This document shows positions 1 through 6,276 of a stretch of DNA of 9,918 nucleotides, one piece after another; positions within the stretch are counted from its first letter, which is position 1, and every line of letters starts with the position of its first letter. This DNA comes from Bacillota bacterium (GTDB taxonomy: Bacteria > Bacillota > Clostridia > Oscillospirales > Acutalibacteraceae), in NCBI GenBank assembly GCA_023417635.1, contig JAEZFF010000092.1, positions 1 through 9,918 of the forward strand. The letters are read 5' to 3'. Both the position numbers and the translations under genes were made by a program. The notes under the pieces were generated by a model that saw nothing but the letters and a program-made list of their open reading frames with translations, did no database searches and was not told the DNA's origin.

Positions 1-302
1 ACTGTGTCCGCGCAGGTCTTAACAAAGTCGTGAAACTGAGCATTTTTCGCAACGAAGTCAGTTTCCGCATTGACTTCAATTACAACACCCTTTGTTCCAT
101 CTGCGTTAGTCGCAGCATAGGAAACGCCTTCTGCTGCAATACGGCCCGCCTTTTTTGTAGCGGCAGCCAGCCCTTTTTCACGCAGAAAATCAATCGCCTT
201 ATCCATATCGCCGTCAGCCTGTGACAGCGCCTTTTTGCAGTCCATCATGCCGCAGCCCGTCTTTGCGCGGAGTGCTGCAACGTCTTTTGCTGAAAAAGCC
301 AT
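1..302 (-). CDS. tsf: Elongation factor Ts, N-terminal part (cut by window edge)
   Basis: EF-Ts is the cytoplasmic nucleotide-exchange factor that releases GDP from EF-Tu during translation elongation. About 100 codons are visible; the rest of the gene lies beyond base 1. The translation begins MAFSAKDVAALRAKTG and contains the UBA-like N-terminal domain (about residues 1-55, with the GMMDCKKAL stretch), then RIAAEG and the TDFVAKN motif at residues 81-87, which contacts EF-Tu in known structures. The ATG at 300-302 is preceded by a GAGGGA ribosome binding site 8 bases upstream. It lies 43 bases after the rpsB stop with no promoter or terminator visible between, so it is probably co-transcribed with rpsB, the usual bacterial order. 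The identification is secure. Confidence 0.97.
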   Translation of the reverse strand, partial: MAFSAKDVAALRAKTGCGMMDCKKALSQADGDMDKAIDFLREKGLAAATKKAGRIAAEGVSYAATNADGTKGVVIEVNAETDFVAKNAQFHDFVKTCADT

Positions 303-345
303 AGTTTATTCCCTCGCTTTTTTGAAATGTTCGAAAGAAGGCAAA

Positions 346-1092
346 TTACTTTGCTGCTTCTTCCGCTTTTGCAACTGCCTCTTTTTCGTCAGCTTCGGCC
401 GCACCCTGCTGGCCTTCTCTGCCTTCGATAATAGCATTTGCCATCGTTTCGGAAATCAGTTTGACGGCGCGGATTGCATCGTCATTGCCCGGAACAACAT
501 AGTCAATTTCATCCGGGTCACAGTTGGTATCAACAATCGCGACAATCGGGATATGCAGTTTTCTCGCTTCAGAAACGGCAATGCGTTCTTTGCGCGGGTC
601 AACAATGAAGAGTGCGCCCGGCAGGGACTTCATGTCTTTAATACCGCCGAGGAACTTTTCGAGTTTTTCAATTTGAAGCTTCAGTTTGCCGACTTCTTTC
701 TTCGGCAGAAGGTCGAATGTGCCGTCTTCTTCCATTGTCTTAAGCTGATTCAGACGGTCAATTCTGCGGCGAATGGTGCGGAAGTTTGTAAGCATACCGC
801 CAAGCCACCGTGCATTAACATAAAAAGCGCCCGCGCGTTCCGCTTCGTTCTTTATGGATTCCTGAGCCTGTTTCTTTGTTCCGACGAACAAAACAGATTT
901 GCCATCCATAGAAAGGTCACGGATGAAGTTATAAGCTTCTTCCAATTTGCGGACGGTCTTCTGCAGGTCGATAATGTAAATCCCGTTGCGCTCTGTAAAA
1001 ATATACGGAGCCATTTTCGGGTTCCACCTTCTGGTCTGATGGCCAAAGTGGACGCCTGCTTCCAAAAGCTGTTTCATAGATACAACTGACAT
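346..1092 (-). CDS. rpsB: 30S ribosomal protein S2
   Basis: S2 is a structural protein of the small ribosomal subunit and helps hold S1 or mRNA on the platform side. The 248-residue protein begins MSVVSMKQLLEAGVHFGHQ and has the family hallmarks: GVHFGHQTRRWNPKM at 13-27, the VNARWLGGMLTNF block and the PGNDDAIRA block near the C-terminus. It ends in an Ala/Glu/Lys-rich tail of the kind common in Firmicutes S2. I chose the ATG at 1090-1092 because AGGAGG (complement of 1103-1108) lies 10 bases upstream and because S2 homologues begin here; the reading frame stays open upstream to 1164, but that extension is not S2-like. The gene is first in the rpsB-tsf operon and has its own promoter and a structured leader. 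Confidence 0.98.
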   Translation of the reverse strand: MSVVSMKQLLEAGVHFGHQTRRWNPKMAPYIFTERNGIYIIDLQKTVRKLEEAYNFIRDLSMDGKSVLFVGTKKQAQESIKNEAERAGAFYVNARWLGGMLTNFRTIRRRIDRLNQLKTMEEDGTFDLLPKKEVGKLKLQIEKLEKFLGGIKDMKSLPGALFIVDPRKERIAVSEARKLHIPIVAIVDTNCDPDEIDYVVPGNDDAIRAVKLISETMANAIIEGREGQQGAAEADEKEAVAKAEEAAK

Positions 1093-1098
1093 TTTGAT

Positions 1099-1182
1099 AA
1101 AACCTCCTAGGTTTTTCCTCCGCCGTACATTTTTTTTGGCGATACAACCTGCCGAAGCAGGCACCGCTCGCCAAGCACGGCG
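1099..1182 (-). promoter_or_regulatory. Structured rpsB mRNA leader (candidate S2 autoregulatory element)
   Basis: Read on the minus strand, the leader folds into a nested hairpin made of three consecutive helices. An outer 8-bp helix pairs 1175-1182 with 1121-1128 (CGCCGUGC with GUACGGCG, one G-U). A middle 7-bp helix pairs 1168-1174 with 1136-1142 (UUGGCGA with UCGCCAA). An inner 5-bp helix pairs 1157-1161 with 1148-1152 and closes on a UUCG tetraloop. An A-rich bulge sits on the 3' side between the outer and middle helices. A separate 6-bp hairpin (1099-1104 with 1110-1115) holds part of the ribosome binding site. It is established that S2 represses its own rpsB-tsf mRNA in gammaproteobacteria; that this leader does the same is inference. 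I cannot tell whether it matches a catalogued family. Confidence 0.6.
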
Positions 1183-1199
1183 TGCGTACTGCGAGAAAT

Positions 1200-1228
1200 A
1201 TTATACCATAGCGCACAAAATAACACAA
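1200..1228 (-). promoter_or_regulatory. Promoter of rpsB-tsf (sigma-A type, extended -10)
   Basis: On the minus strand a perfect TATAAT (complement of 1200-1205) is preceded by TGG, giving an extended -10. A TTGTGT -35 box (complement of 1223-1228) lies 17 bases further upstream. Transcription should begin near 1193, just before the structured leader. The -35 is weak, but the extended -10 compensates. Confidence 0.8.
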
Positions 1229-1254
1229 GAAAAATTTATGTGCGCCGTACAGGC

Positions 1255-1293
1255 AGAAAGAAAGCCTGCCGCTCTGAAAACAGAACGGCAGAC
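1255..1293 (-). terminator. Rho-independent terminator after the DUF1540 gene
   Basis: The arms 1281-1293 and 1264-1276 form a 13-bp hairpin on the minus strand, with two G-U pairs and a UUUU loop, followed by the U-rich stretch UUUCUUUC (through about 1255). It lies 30 bases past the DUF1540 stop and before the rpsB promoter, so it insulates rpsB from upstream transcription. Confidence 0.75.
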
Positions 1294-1322
1294 TCTCAGA
1301 GGCTGCGAAACGAACATGGGCC

Positions 1323-1652
1323 TTATTCTGCGGAGCCGCGGAATGTAGCGCATTCAGTCTTAACCTGACCGTCATTTACCGCGGTTGTACGGATATCAAT
1401 ATGGTCCGCTGCGCAGGCACGGTTGCGGTTATACTCGCAGTTTGCCGCATCGCAGTGAATTTCAAGCGATGCATTCGGTGAAAGGCTGTCCACTGCATTC
1501 TGCGGAGCATCTTCGCTGCGGTCCTGAAAATTCATGCAGTGCGTCTGCACAGAATCGTCAGCATCCGGCCCGCACACCTTAATGTCCGGGCGACAGCATT
1601 TTTCGCACCGGTTATTGGCACAGTCGGAAACACAGCAGGAAAGGTTTGTCAT
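1323..1652 (-). CDS. Small cysteine-rich protein with two DUF1540 motifs
   Basis: This is a 109-residue, probably cytoplasmic protein of unknown function; it has no signal peptide or membrane segment. It contains two copies of a four-cysteine motif. Copy 1 uses Cys6, Cys11, Cys19 and Cys39, and copy 2 uses Cys67, Cys72, Cys80 and Cys101; both follow C-x4-C-x7-C-x19/20-C. Copy 2 matches the DUF1540 pattern most closely (CEYNRNRACAADHIDI, then TECATF). Copy 1 also carries extra cysteines (7, 16, 20, 27). The spacing suggests binding of zinc or another metal, which is inference. The ATG at 1650-1652 has an AGAGG site 8 bases upstream; an in-frame GTG at 1661 overlaps that site and is less likely. 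The gene is divergent from the T-box operon and followed by its own terminator. DUF1540 proteins are common in Clostridia, and I know of no established function. Confidence 0.87.
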   Translation of the reverse strand: MTNLSCCVSDCANNRCEKCCRPDIKVCGPDADDSVQTHCMNFQDRSEDAPQNAVDSLSPNASLEIHCDAANCEYNRNRACAADHIDIRTTAVNDGQVKTECATFRGSAE

Positions 1653-1779
1653 GACCAGCACCTCTTTTTTTATTTTTGGCTTTCAAGCCTTTTTTAGTCT
1701 GTGCCGAACAGAACGCTTTATTCAAGCCGCTATGCCGGGCTTTCTGGAAAAGCAAATCAGCATTTGGTCAAAATTAGTA

Positions 1780-1809
1780 TTGACAAAGCAGGCAATAAGC
1801 GCATATAAT
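1780..1809 (+). promoter_or_regulatory. Promoter of the T-box/ABC transporter operon
   Basis: TTGACA at 1780-1785 and TATAAT at 1804-1809 are both perfect sigma-A consensus hexamers with an 18-bp spacer. Transcription should start near 1816, a few bases before Stem I of the T-box. A strong promoter ahead of a terminating riboswitch is normal, because control is exerted at the terminator. Confidence 0.88.
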
Positions 1810-1815
1810 AGCTGC

Positions 1816-2111
1816 AAACAGAAAAACCGATGAGTAAGAAGCAGTACTTTGGGTTCGGCATACTCCAAAGAGAACCGCAGGCGGTGTGATTGCGGCGGTA
1901 TGCACTGGAGGAATGGGCTTACGAGGGCGGGATGAACGGCGTACAAACGGCCAAGTAATCTTCGACGGGAACTTCACCCGTTACCAAGGAAGCGTGCATG
2001 GATGTGTGCGGAACAAGTGGGCAGTTTATCTGCCAATCTGGGTGGTACCGCAGGAAGCTGAATTTTTAGCTCCTGTCCCTGTTTATGAAAAACAGGGACA
2101 GGAGCTTTTTT
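1816..2111 (+). promoter_or_regulatory. T-box riboswitch controlling the ABC transporter operon
   Basis: T-boxes bind a specific tRNA and allow read-through when it is uncharged. Stem I base pairs 1834-1838 with 1918-1922 (GUAAG/CUUAC). The loop-E halves are AGUA at 1843-1846 and GAA at 1911-1913. The next helix pairs 1858-1863 with 1898-1903 (GCAUAC/GUAUGC). The terminal helix pairs 1875-1879 with 1891-1895 and encloses the conserved GGCGGUGUGA. Hairpins at 1965-1981 and 2020-2034 fit the Stem II region and Stem III. The T-box sequence (GGGUGGUACCGC) is at 2040-2051, with the tRNA-end-binding UGGU at 2043-2046. The antiterminator pairs 2051-2060 with 2067-2075 and competes with the terminator. 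The specifier following GAA is read most simply as UGG (Trp) at 1914-1916; registers AUG (Met) and GGG (Gly) overlap it. Confidence 0.95.
2068..2111 (+). terminator. T-box-regulated intrinsic terminator
   Basis: A perfect 17-bp hairpin (2068-2084 with 2090-2106, loop of five bases) is followed by a run of six T. Its 5' arm overlaps the 3' half of the T-box antiterminator, so the two structures are mutually exclusive. It terminates transcription when the cognate tRNA is charged. Confidence 0.95.
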
Positions 2112-2133
2112 ATTGTTTCCGCCGAAAGGAAGG

Positions 2134-2214
2134 ATGCCGATGTCGGACGGTTGGTGGCGAAAGCCAATATTTTTGAAATGCAACCCTAAAAACAAAATTT
2201 GCAGGAGGATTTTT
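2134..2214 (+). other. In-frame leader stretch with Trp-Trp codons ahead of the binding-protein start
   Basis: After the terminator, ATGs at 2134 and 2140 are preceded by AAGGAAGG (2126-2133). The frame reads MSDGWWRKP from 2140 and runs without a stop into the binding-protein gene at 2215. The two adjacent UGG codons are at 2152-2157. Either this is an untranslated leader with chance ATGs, or translation can begin here and adds an N-terminal extension of about 25 residues. An extension would be unusual in front of a lipoprotein signal peptide, and the AGGAGG before 2215 is stronger. I therefore favour the untranslated reading. Confidence 0.25.
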
Positions 2215-3246
2215 ATGATGAAATCAATATTGAAAAAAGCTGCCGTGCTTAGCCTTGCCGCCGCTGTGGCTGCGCTCACCTGCGCCTGTTCCACTACAAG
2301 CAGCGCCGCGTCGGTATCCGCCGGAAAAACCAGTCCCGGCACAAAAAAGTACACCGTTGGCATTATTCAGTATGCCGCGCACCCATCCCTCGACAACTGC
2401 TTGAAAGGCCTGAAAGACGGCCTGAAAGAAAGCGGTTTGGAAGAGGGCAAAAATCTGACGATTGATTTTCAGAACGCCCAGTCCGACAATGGAAACTCCG
2501 ACCTGATGGCGAAAAACATGGTTTCCAAAAAATACGATATGCTTCTGGCGATTGCCACACCGGCAGCAATGTCCGCCTACAGTGCGGCAAAGGGTACAAA
2601 GATTCCAGTTGTGTTTACCGCCGTTTCAGACCCCGTTTCGGCACAGCTTGTTTCTTCCCTCAAAAATCCGGGCGGCGGCTGCACCGGCTCCAGCGACGTA
2701 CTGCCGCTGGAAGCACAGCTAAAAATGATACGCGCATTCCTGCCGAAAGCAAAGAAAATCGGCATACTTTACACCACAAGCGAAGCAAACTCCGTTTCCC
2801 AGCTGAAAACCATAAAGGGGCTTGCGCCAAAATATGGCTTTGAAATTGCTGACGTTGGCATTACCAACTCTTCCGAAGTCGCTTCCGGCGCGGCTTCCCT
2901 CGCAGCAAAAAAAGTAGACTGCGTCAATAATTTTACCGACAATAACGTGGTAAGCAACCTTTCCACTTTGCTGCAGATTACCGGAAATGCCGGTATCCCG
3001 GTTTTCGGCTCTGAAATTGAGCAGGTGAAAAACGGCTGTTTAGCCGCACAGAGTATTGACTACACAGCCCTCGGAAAAGTAACCGGCACAATGGCTGCAA
3101 AGATTCTAAAGGGCGAAGCTACGCCCGCCAGCACACCAGTCTACACAGTTTCAGATGGCAAGCCGGTTTACAGCAAATCTGTGCTGGCAAAGTTCAAGCT
3201 GACTCTGCCGGCTGAATATTCCAATGCTGAACCGGTTAACGGCTGA
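2215..3246 (+). CDS. ABC transporter substrate-binding lipoprotein, TrpX-like (PF04392 family)
   Basis: This is the extracytoplasmic ligand-binding component of an importer, anchored to the outer face of the membrane. The 343-residue protein has a lipoprotein signal peptide: charged MMKSILKK, a hydrophobic Ala/Leu core and a lipobox ending at Cys25 (Cys23 is possible). A low-complexity Ser/Thr linker follows. The mature two-lobed domain starts near residue 43 (KYTVGIIQYAAHPSLDN) and shows family features such as the DFQNAQSD, VFTAVSDPV and GILYTTSEANS segments. AGGAGG at 2203-2208 supports either ATG at 2215 or 2218. The family includes TrpX-type tryptophan-binding proteins, and other members may bind other amino acids. 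The upstream T-box points to an amino acid, probably tryptophan. There is no tryptophan residue in the protein itself. The permease gene follows 24 bases downstream. Confidence 0.93.
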   Translation: MMKSILKKAAVLSLAAAVAALTCACSTTSSAASVSAGKTSPGTKKYTVGIIQYAAHPSLDNCLKGLKDGLKESGLEEGKNLTIDFQNAQSDNGNSDLMAKNMVSKKYDMLLAIATPAAMSAYSAAKGTKIPVVFTAVSDPVSAQLVSSLKNPGGGCTGSSDVLPLEAQLKMIRAFLPKAKKIGILYTTSEANSVSQLKTIKGLAPKYGFEIADVGITNSSEVASGAASLAAKKVDCVNNFTDNNVVSNLSTLLQITGNAGIPVFGSEIEQVKNGCLAAQSIDYTALGKVTGTMAAKILKGEATPASTPVYTVSDGKPVYSKSVLAKFKLTLPAEYSNAEPVNG

Positions 3247-3270
3247 ATTCTGAAAGGATGAACGGGACGA

Positions 3271-4173
3271 ATGGATGTTTTTCTTGGACTTTGCGGCAAT
3301 GTGCTGCAGGAAGGATTCACCTACGCCATCATGGCGCTGGGTGTTTATGTCACTTACTCGGTATTGAATTTTCCGGATCTTTCGGTTGATGGCACTTTCC
3401 CACTTGGAGCGTGCGTTACTGGCGCACTGATTCTTGGCGGCGTAAATCCATGGCTCGCGTGCCTTGCCTCGTTTCTGTGCGGCACGGCGGCGGGCTGCGT
3501 GACGGGGTTGCTGCACGTTCGGCTGCATATTACCGACTTGCTTTCCGGGATTCTTGTGATGACGGCACTTACAAGCATTAACCTTATGGTAACGGGCGGC
3601 GCTTCCATGCTGGCCTATTACAATAAGCCCACCGTCTTCACCTCCGGGCCTGCGGCTCTGCTTCCGGCGGCTATGGGGAACTGGTCCGCCATCCTCGTCA
3701 CATTTATCTGCTGCATTCTTGTGAAAACTGCGATTGACTTATACTTAAAAACAAAATCCGGCCTGCTGCTGCGCGCGGCTGGGAGCAACCCGCAGTACGT
3801 TGTGTCACTCGGCAAGAACCCCGGCAGCATGAAAATACTCGGCCTGATGATTGGCAACGGCTGCACGGCTCTTGCCGGCTCGGTTTTAAGCCAGCAGTCC
3901 GGCTCGGCAAATATCTGGAGCGGCACCGGCATGGTCGTTATGGCGCTGGCTTCGGTCATCATCGGCACCAGCCTGTTCGGAAGGCTGAAATTTGTCCCGG
4001 CGACGCTCGCCGTGATACTCGGAACCATTGCCTACAAAGCCTGCCTGGTCATTGCCATGCAGCTCGGCCTGCCCACCAACTGCCTAAAGCTGCTGATGGC
4101 CGTTCTCTTTACCGCCGCGCTTGTTGCAAACCGCTTCGCACCAGGAGAAAGAAGGCTGAAAAGCAATGCCTGA
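3271..4173 (+). CDS. ABC transporter permease, TrpY-like (BPD_transp_2 family)
   Basis: This is the membrane channel of the importer. The 300-residue protein is very hydrophobic, with about eight to nine likely membrane segments. The conserved N-terminal signature NFPDLSVDGTFPLG at residues 33-46 is typical of permeases paired with PF04392 binding proteins. Further family-like segments are AAGSNPQYVVSLGKN in a cytoplasmic loop, likely the ATPase-contact region, and VIIGTSLFGRLKF near the C-terminus. The start at 3271 has only a modest ribosome binding site (AAAGGA at 3253-3258, about 12 bases away), so translation may depend on read-through from the upstream gene. Its stop overlaps the start of the ATPase gene by 8 bases, indicating translational coupling and stoichiometric expression. 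Confidence 0.93.
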   Translation: MDVFLGLCGNVLQEGFTYAIMALGVYVTYSVLNFPDLSVDGTFPLGACVTGALILGGVNPWLACLASFLCGTAAGCVTGLLHVRLHITDLLSGILVMTALTSINLMVTGGASMLAYYNKPTVFTSGPAALLPAAMGNWSAILVTFICCILVKTAIDLYLKTKSGLLLRAAGSNPQYVVSLGKNPGSMKILGLMIGNGCTALAGSVLSQQSGSANIWSGTGMVVMALASVIIGTSLFGRLKFVPATLAVILGTIAYKACLVIAMQLGLPTNCLKLLMAVLFTAALVANRFAPGERRLKSNA

Positions 4174-4972
4174 AACTTCTGAAAAAAGTTTTGTTCAGCT
4201 TGAGCAGATCTGCAAAACGTTTGCTAAGGGAACTTCCAGTGAAAATATGCTCTTCCACAATTTCAGCTTTTCCGCTGCACGCGGGAGCTTCGTTTCTATT
4301 GTGGGAAGCAACGGCTCCGGGAAAACGACCCTTTTGAACATCCTGTGCGGCAGCGTTCTTCCGGATTCCGGCCATGTCTCGGTCGGCGGAAAAGAAATTG
4401 GGCGTCTTTCGGAACACCGCCGCGCCCAGTTTATCGGCCGTGTATTTCAAGACCCTGCCGCCGGCACCTGCCCAAAACTCACCGTCCTTGAAAATCTCGC
4501 TTTGGCAGACAACAAAGGCCATTCTTTTGGGCTGCACGCCGGTATTTCAAAGAAGCGGATTGACTTTTACCGCACACAGCTGGAACTTCTGAAACTTGGT
4601 CTGGAAAACAAGCTGTACCAGCCTGTGGAAAGCCTTTCCGGCGGGCAGCGGCAGGCGCTTGCACTTCTCATCTGCACTATGGCTCCGCTACAGCTTTTGA
4701 TACTGGATGAGCACACCGCGGCACTCGACCCAAAATCGAGTGAAAACGTGATGGAACTGACGGAACAGATTGTGCGGGAAAAACGACTTACAGCCCTTAT
4801 GGTCACCCATAACCTAAAGTATGCCCTGCGCTATGGCGGCCGTCTATTGATGATGCATCACGGAAAAATTTTGCTGGACGCCGAAGGCGAGGCAAAGCAC
4901 GCTCTGCAGATGCGTGACCTGACCGACCGGTTTGGAGAAATCAGCCTGGAGGACGAAGCCTGTGCAGTCTGA
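4166..4972 (+). CDS. ABC transporter ATP-binding protein, TrpZ-like
   Basis: This is the cytoplasmic ATPase that powers the importer. The 268-residue protein contains all nucleotide-binding motifs in order: Walker A GSNGSGKTT at 47-55, a Q-loop in the VFQDPAAGT segment, the ABC signature LSGGQ at 157-161, Walker B LLILDE at 177-182 followed by the D-loop (HTAALDP), and the switch histidine at 215 in MVTHN. The DEHTAALDP Walker B/D-loop variant is characteristic of the ATPases in this transporter family. The ATG at 4166 lies inside the end of the permease gene, with GAAGG at 4151-4155 as ribosome binding site. It is the last gene of the T-box operon and is followed by a strong terminator. Confidence 0.95.
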   Translation: MPETSEKSFVQLEQICKTFAKGTSSENMLFHNFSFSAARGSFVSIVGSNGSGKTTLLNILCGSVLPDSGHVSVGGKEIGRLSEHRRAQFIGRVFQDPAAGTCPKLTVLENLALADNKGHSFGLHAGISKKRIDFYRTQLELLKLGLENKLYQPVESLSGGQRQALALLICTMAPLQLLILDEHTAALDPKSSENVMELTEQIVREKRLTALMVTHNLKYALRYGGRLLMMHHGKILLDAEGEAKHALQMRDLTDRFGEISLEDEACAV

Positions 4973-4999
4973 ACAATTTACTTTCTAATCATCCGAAGC

Positions 5000-5053
5000 A
5001 AAAAGCAGCACTCCCCACCGTCAGCCCGGCAGGGAGTGCTGCTTTGTTTTTTT
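5000..5053. terminator. Bidirectional terminator between convergent genes
   Basis: Arms 5002-5015 and 5032-5045 form a perfect 14-bp hairpin with a 16-base loop. On the plus strand it is followed by G and seven T (5047-5053), ending the transporter operon. On the minus strand it is followed by five U (complement of 5000-5004), ending the EamA gene whose stop is at 5068. It therefore serves both convergent transcripts. Confidence 0.9.
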
Positions 5054-5067
5054 GCTAATAAAGCCCT

Positions 5068-6078
5068 TTATGGCTTCATGTCGATTTCATCATTTTCAGC
5101 TTCAAATTCCGTTTCGATTTCACGCATATCCTCTTTCAGGTCTGCGCCCTTCTTCGGACGAATGCCTGGGATAAACGCAATCAGCGAACCAATAATAATC
5201 AGGACAATGCCGGCTATCATCTGCCCACTGATGGCTTCGTGCAGAATCAGCAGCGCAAAAATCGGCGCGAGAACCGGTTTAATGTAAAATACCAGCGAAG
5301 CTGTGGCAGCATTTGTTTCCTCCATGGCCAGGAAATAGAACGTATAGCCAAGGCCGGTAACGCAGATGCCAACGTACAGCAGCCCCGGAAAGTTTTGCAG
5401 CGTAACACCCGCAAAAAGCGGAATGGCCGAAAACATGGCAAGAGACGCGTTTCTGCTGCAAGCCGACGCGAAGGACGGAATATGGCTGATGCCAATCAGC
5501 ACAAGCATTTCGGCACAGCCGAGCAGAAAGCTGATGCAAGTCAGCGTAATGCCGCCAAAACGGTCACTGCGCGTACGGCCCACGACATTGTAAAGTGCAA
5601 ATGTTACAGCCGCGCCAAGCGCGCAAAGAACGCCAAGTACACTTCCGGTAAAGTGCATTGGGTTAATAATGACCACCATACCCGCAACACTGACGAATAT
5701 GGAAATAATGGTGTGCTTCCGAATATGCTCGCGCAGGAAAAGATAGGCAAAAAGCACAACAAACACGGAGTTGCAGCTAAACAGCACCGCAACCGTGGAA
5801 GCCGGCGCGTAGACAACACTCACCTGGAACAGAATCATGCTGACAACGACGCAGATAAAGCCCGTCAATGCAAAAAAGCCCAAATCTTTTGCATGAAAAA
5901 CCGTCTTTTTCTTTTTGATTTCATGCACCGCCAGCGGCAGAAGCACTATGCCGCCAATCAGGAAGCGGAGGAACGTCAGCTGTATGGCATTGAAATTTCC
6001 AGCGGAAAGTTTCAGCGCGATTTCCATAGAACTAAAGAAAAATGTTGCTAAAATAATGCAAAGATACCCTTTTTTCAT
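5068..6078 (-). CDS. EamA/DMT-superfamily transporter
   Basis: This is a multi-pass inner-membrane transporter of the drug/metabolite superfamily; such proteins often export amino acids or other metabolites, but the substrate cannot be read from the sequence. The 336-residue protein has about ten hydrophobic segments in two EamA repeats (about residues 5-138 and 148-300). Family-like motifs are visible in repeat 1 (FLRFLIGGIVLLP, YAPASTVAVLFSCNSVFVVLFAYLFLRE split over two helices) and in repeat 2 (YFLAMEETNAATASL, KPVLAPIFALLILHE). After the last helix there is an unusually acidic tail of about 30 residues (KEDMREIETEFEAENDEID). The start at 6076-6078 has AGAGGA six bases upstream. It is transcribed convergently to the ABC operon and divergently from the nitroreductase gene, apparently as a single gene. 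Confidence 0.93.
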   Translation of the reverse strand: MKKGYLCIILATFFFSSMEIALKLSAGNFNAIQLTFLRFLIGGIVLLPLAVHEIKKKKTVFHAKDLGFFALTGFICVVVSMILFQVSVVYAPASTVAVLFSCNSVFVVLFAYLFLREHIRKHTIISIFVSVAGMVVIINPMHFTGSVLGVLCALGAAVTFALYNVVGRTRSDRFGGITLTCISFLLGCAEMLVLIGISHIPSFASACSRNASLAMFSAIPLFAGVTLQNFPGLLYVGICVTGLGYTFYFLAMEETNAATASLVFYIKPVLAPIFALLILHEAISGQMIAGIVLIIIGSLIAFIPGIRPKKGADLKEDMREIETEFEAENDEIDMKP

Positions 6079-6135
6079 GTTTCATCCTCTTATGTAAAAT
6101 TAAAATGTAGTAAAGTGTTAAAACGCAACTCTTTC

Positions 6136-6165
6136 AGTATACCATCCCTATGCAAGTCCACACAA
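6136..6165 (-). promoter_or_regulatory. Likely promoter of the EamA transporter gene
   Basis: On the minus strand TATACT (complement of 6136-6141) is preceded by TGG (extended -10), with TTGTGT (complement of 6160-6165) 18 bases further upstream. The start would be near 6129, leaving a 5' leader of about 50 bases before the ATG. No operator is evident. Confidence 0.6.
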
Positions 6166-6206
6166 GAAATGCCAAAATCTATTCTGCCCGGAAACTGGCT
6201 CCCGGC

Positions 6207-6235
6207 TTGACTTCATCCCGTATATGGAATACAAT
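6207..6235 (+). promoter_or_regulatory. Likely promoter of the nitroreductase gene
   Basis: TTGACT at 6207-6212 and TACAAT at 6230-6235, spaced by 17 bases, each differ by one base from consensus. Transcription would start near 6242, 35 bases before the ATG. It is divergent from the EamA promoter, with about 40 bases between the two -35 boxes. Confidence 0.75.
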
Positions 6236-6276
6236 GAAAAGAATATTAAGGCTTACAACAGGCAGGAGGTTTTAGG

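Noticed and set aside
235..1089. 284-codon open frame on the plus strand
   Set aside because: It is entirely antisense to tsf/rpsB, is rich in Phe and Cys, has no ribosome binding site, and rpsB is unmistakable on the other strand.
1093..1164. 24-residue N-terminal extension of rpsB
   Set aside because: The stretch is not S2-like, overlaps the ribosome binding site and the structured leader, and S2 homologues start at the ATG at 1092.
1678..1695. Short GGCT-TTCA-AGCC hairpin followed by six T on the plus strand
   Set aside because: It has only four base pairs, lies between divergent genes with no plus-strand transcript to stop, and is probably chance in an A/T-rich stretch.
1914..1922. UAC at 1920-1922 as a Tyr specifier, which would match the UGGU bulge
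   Set aside because: These bases form the closing helix of Stem I with 1834-1838, outside the specifier loop next to the loop-E GAA.
5239..6051. 270-codon open frame on the plus strand
   Set aside because: It is antisense to the EamA gene; its Lys/Arg/His/Asn-rich composition is what the complement of a hydrophobic membrane protein gives.
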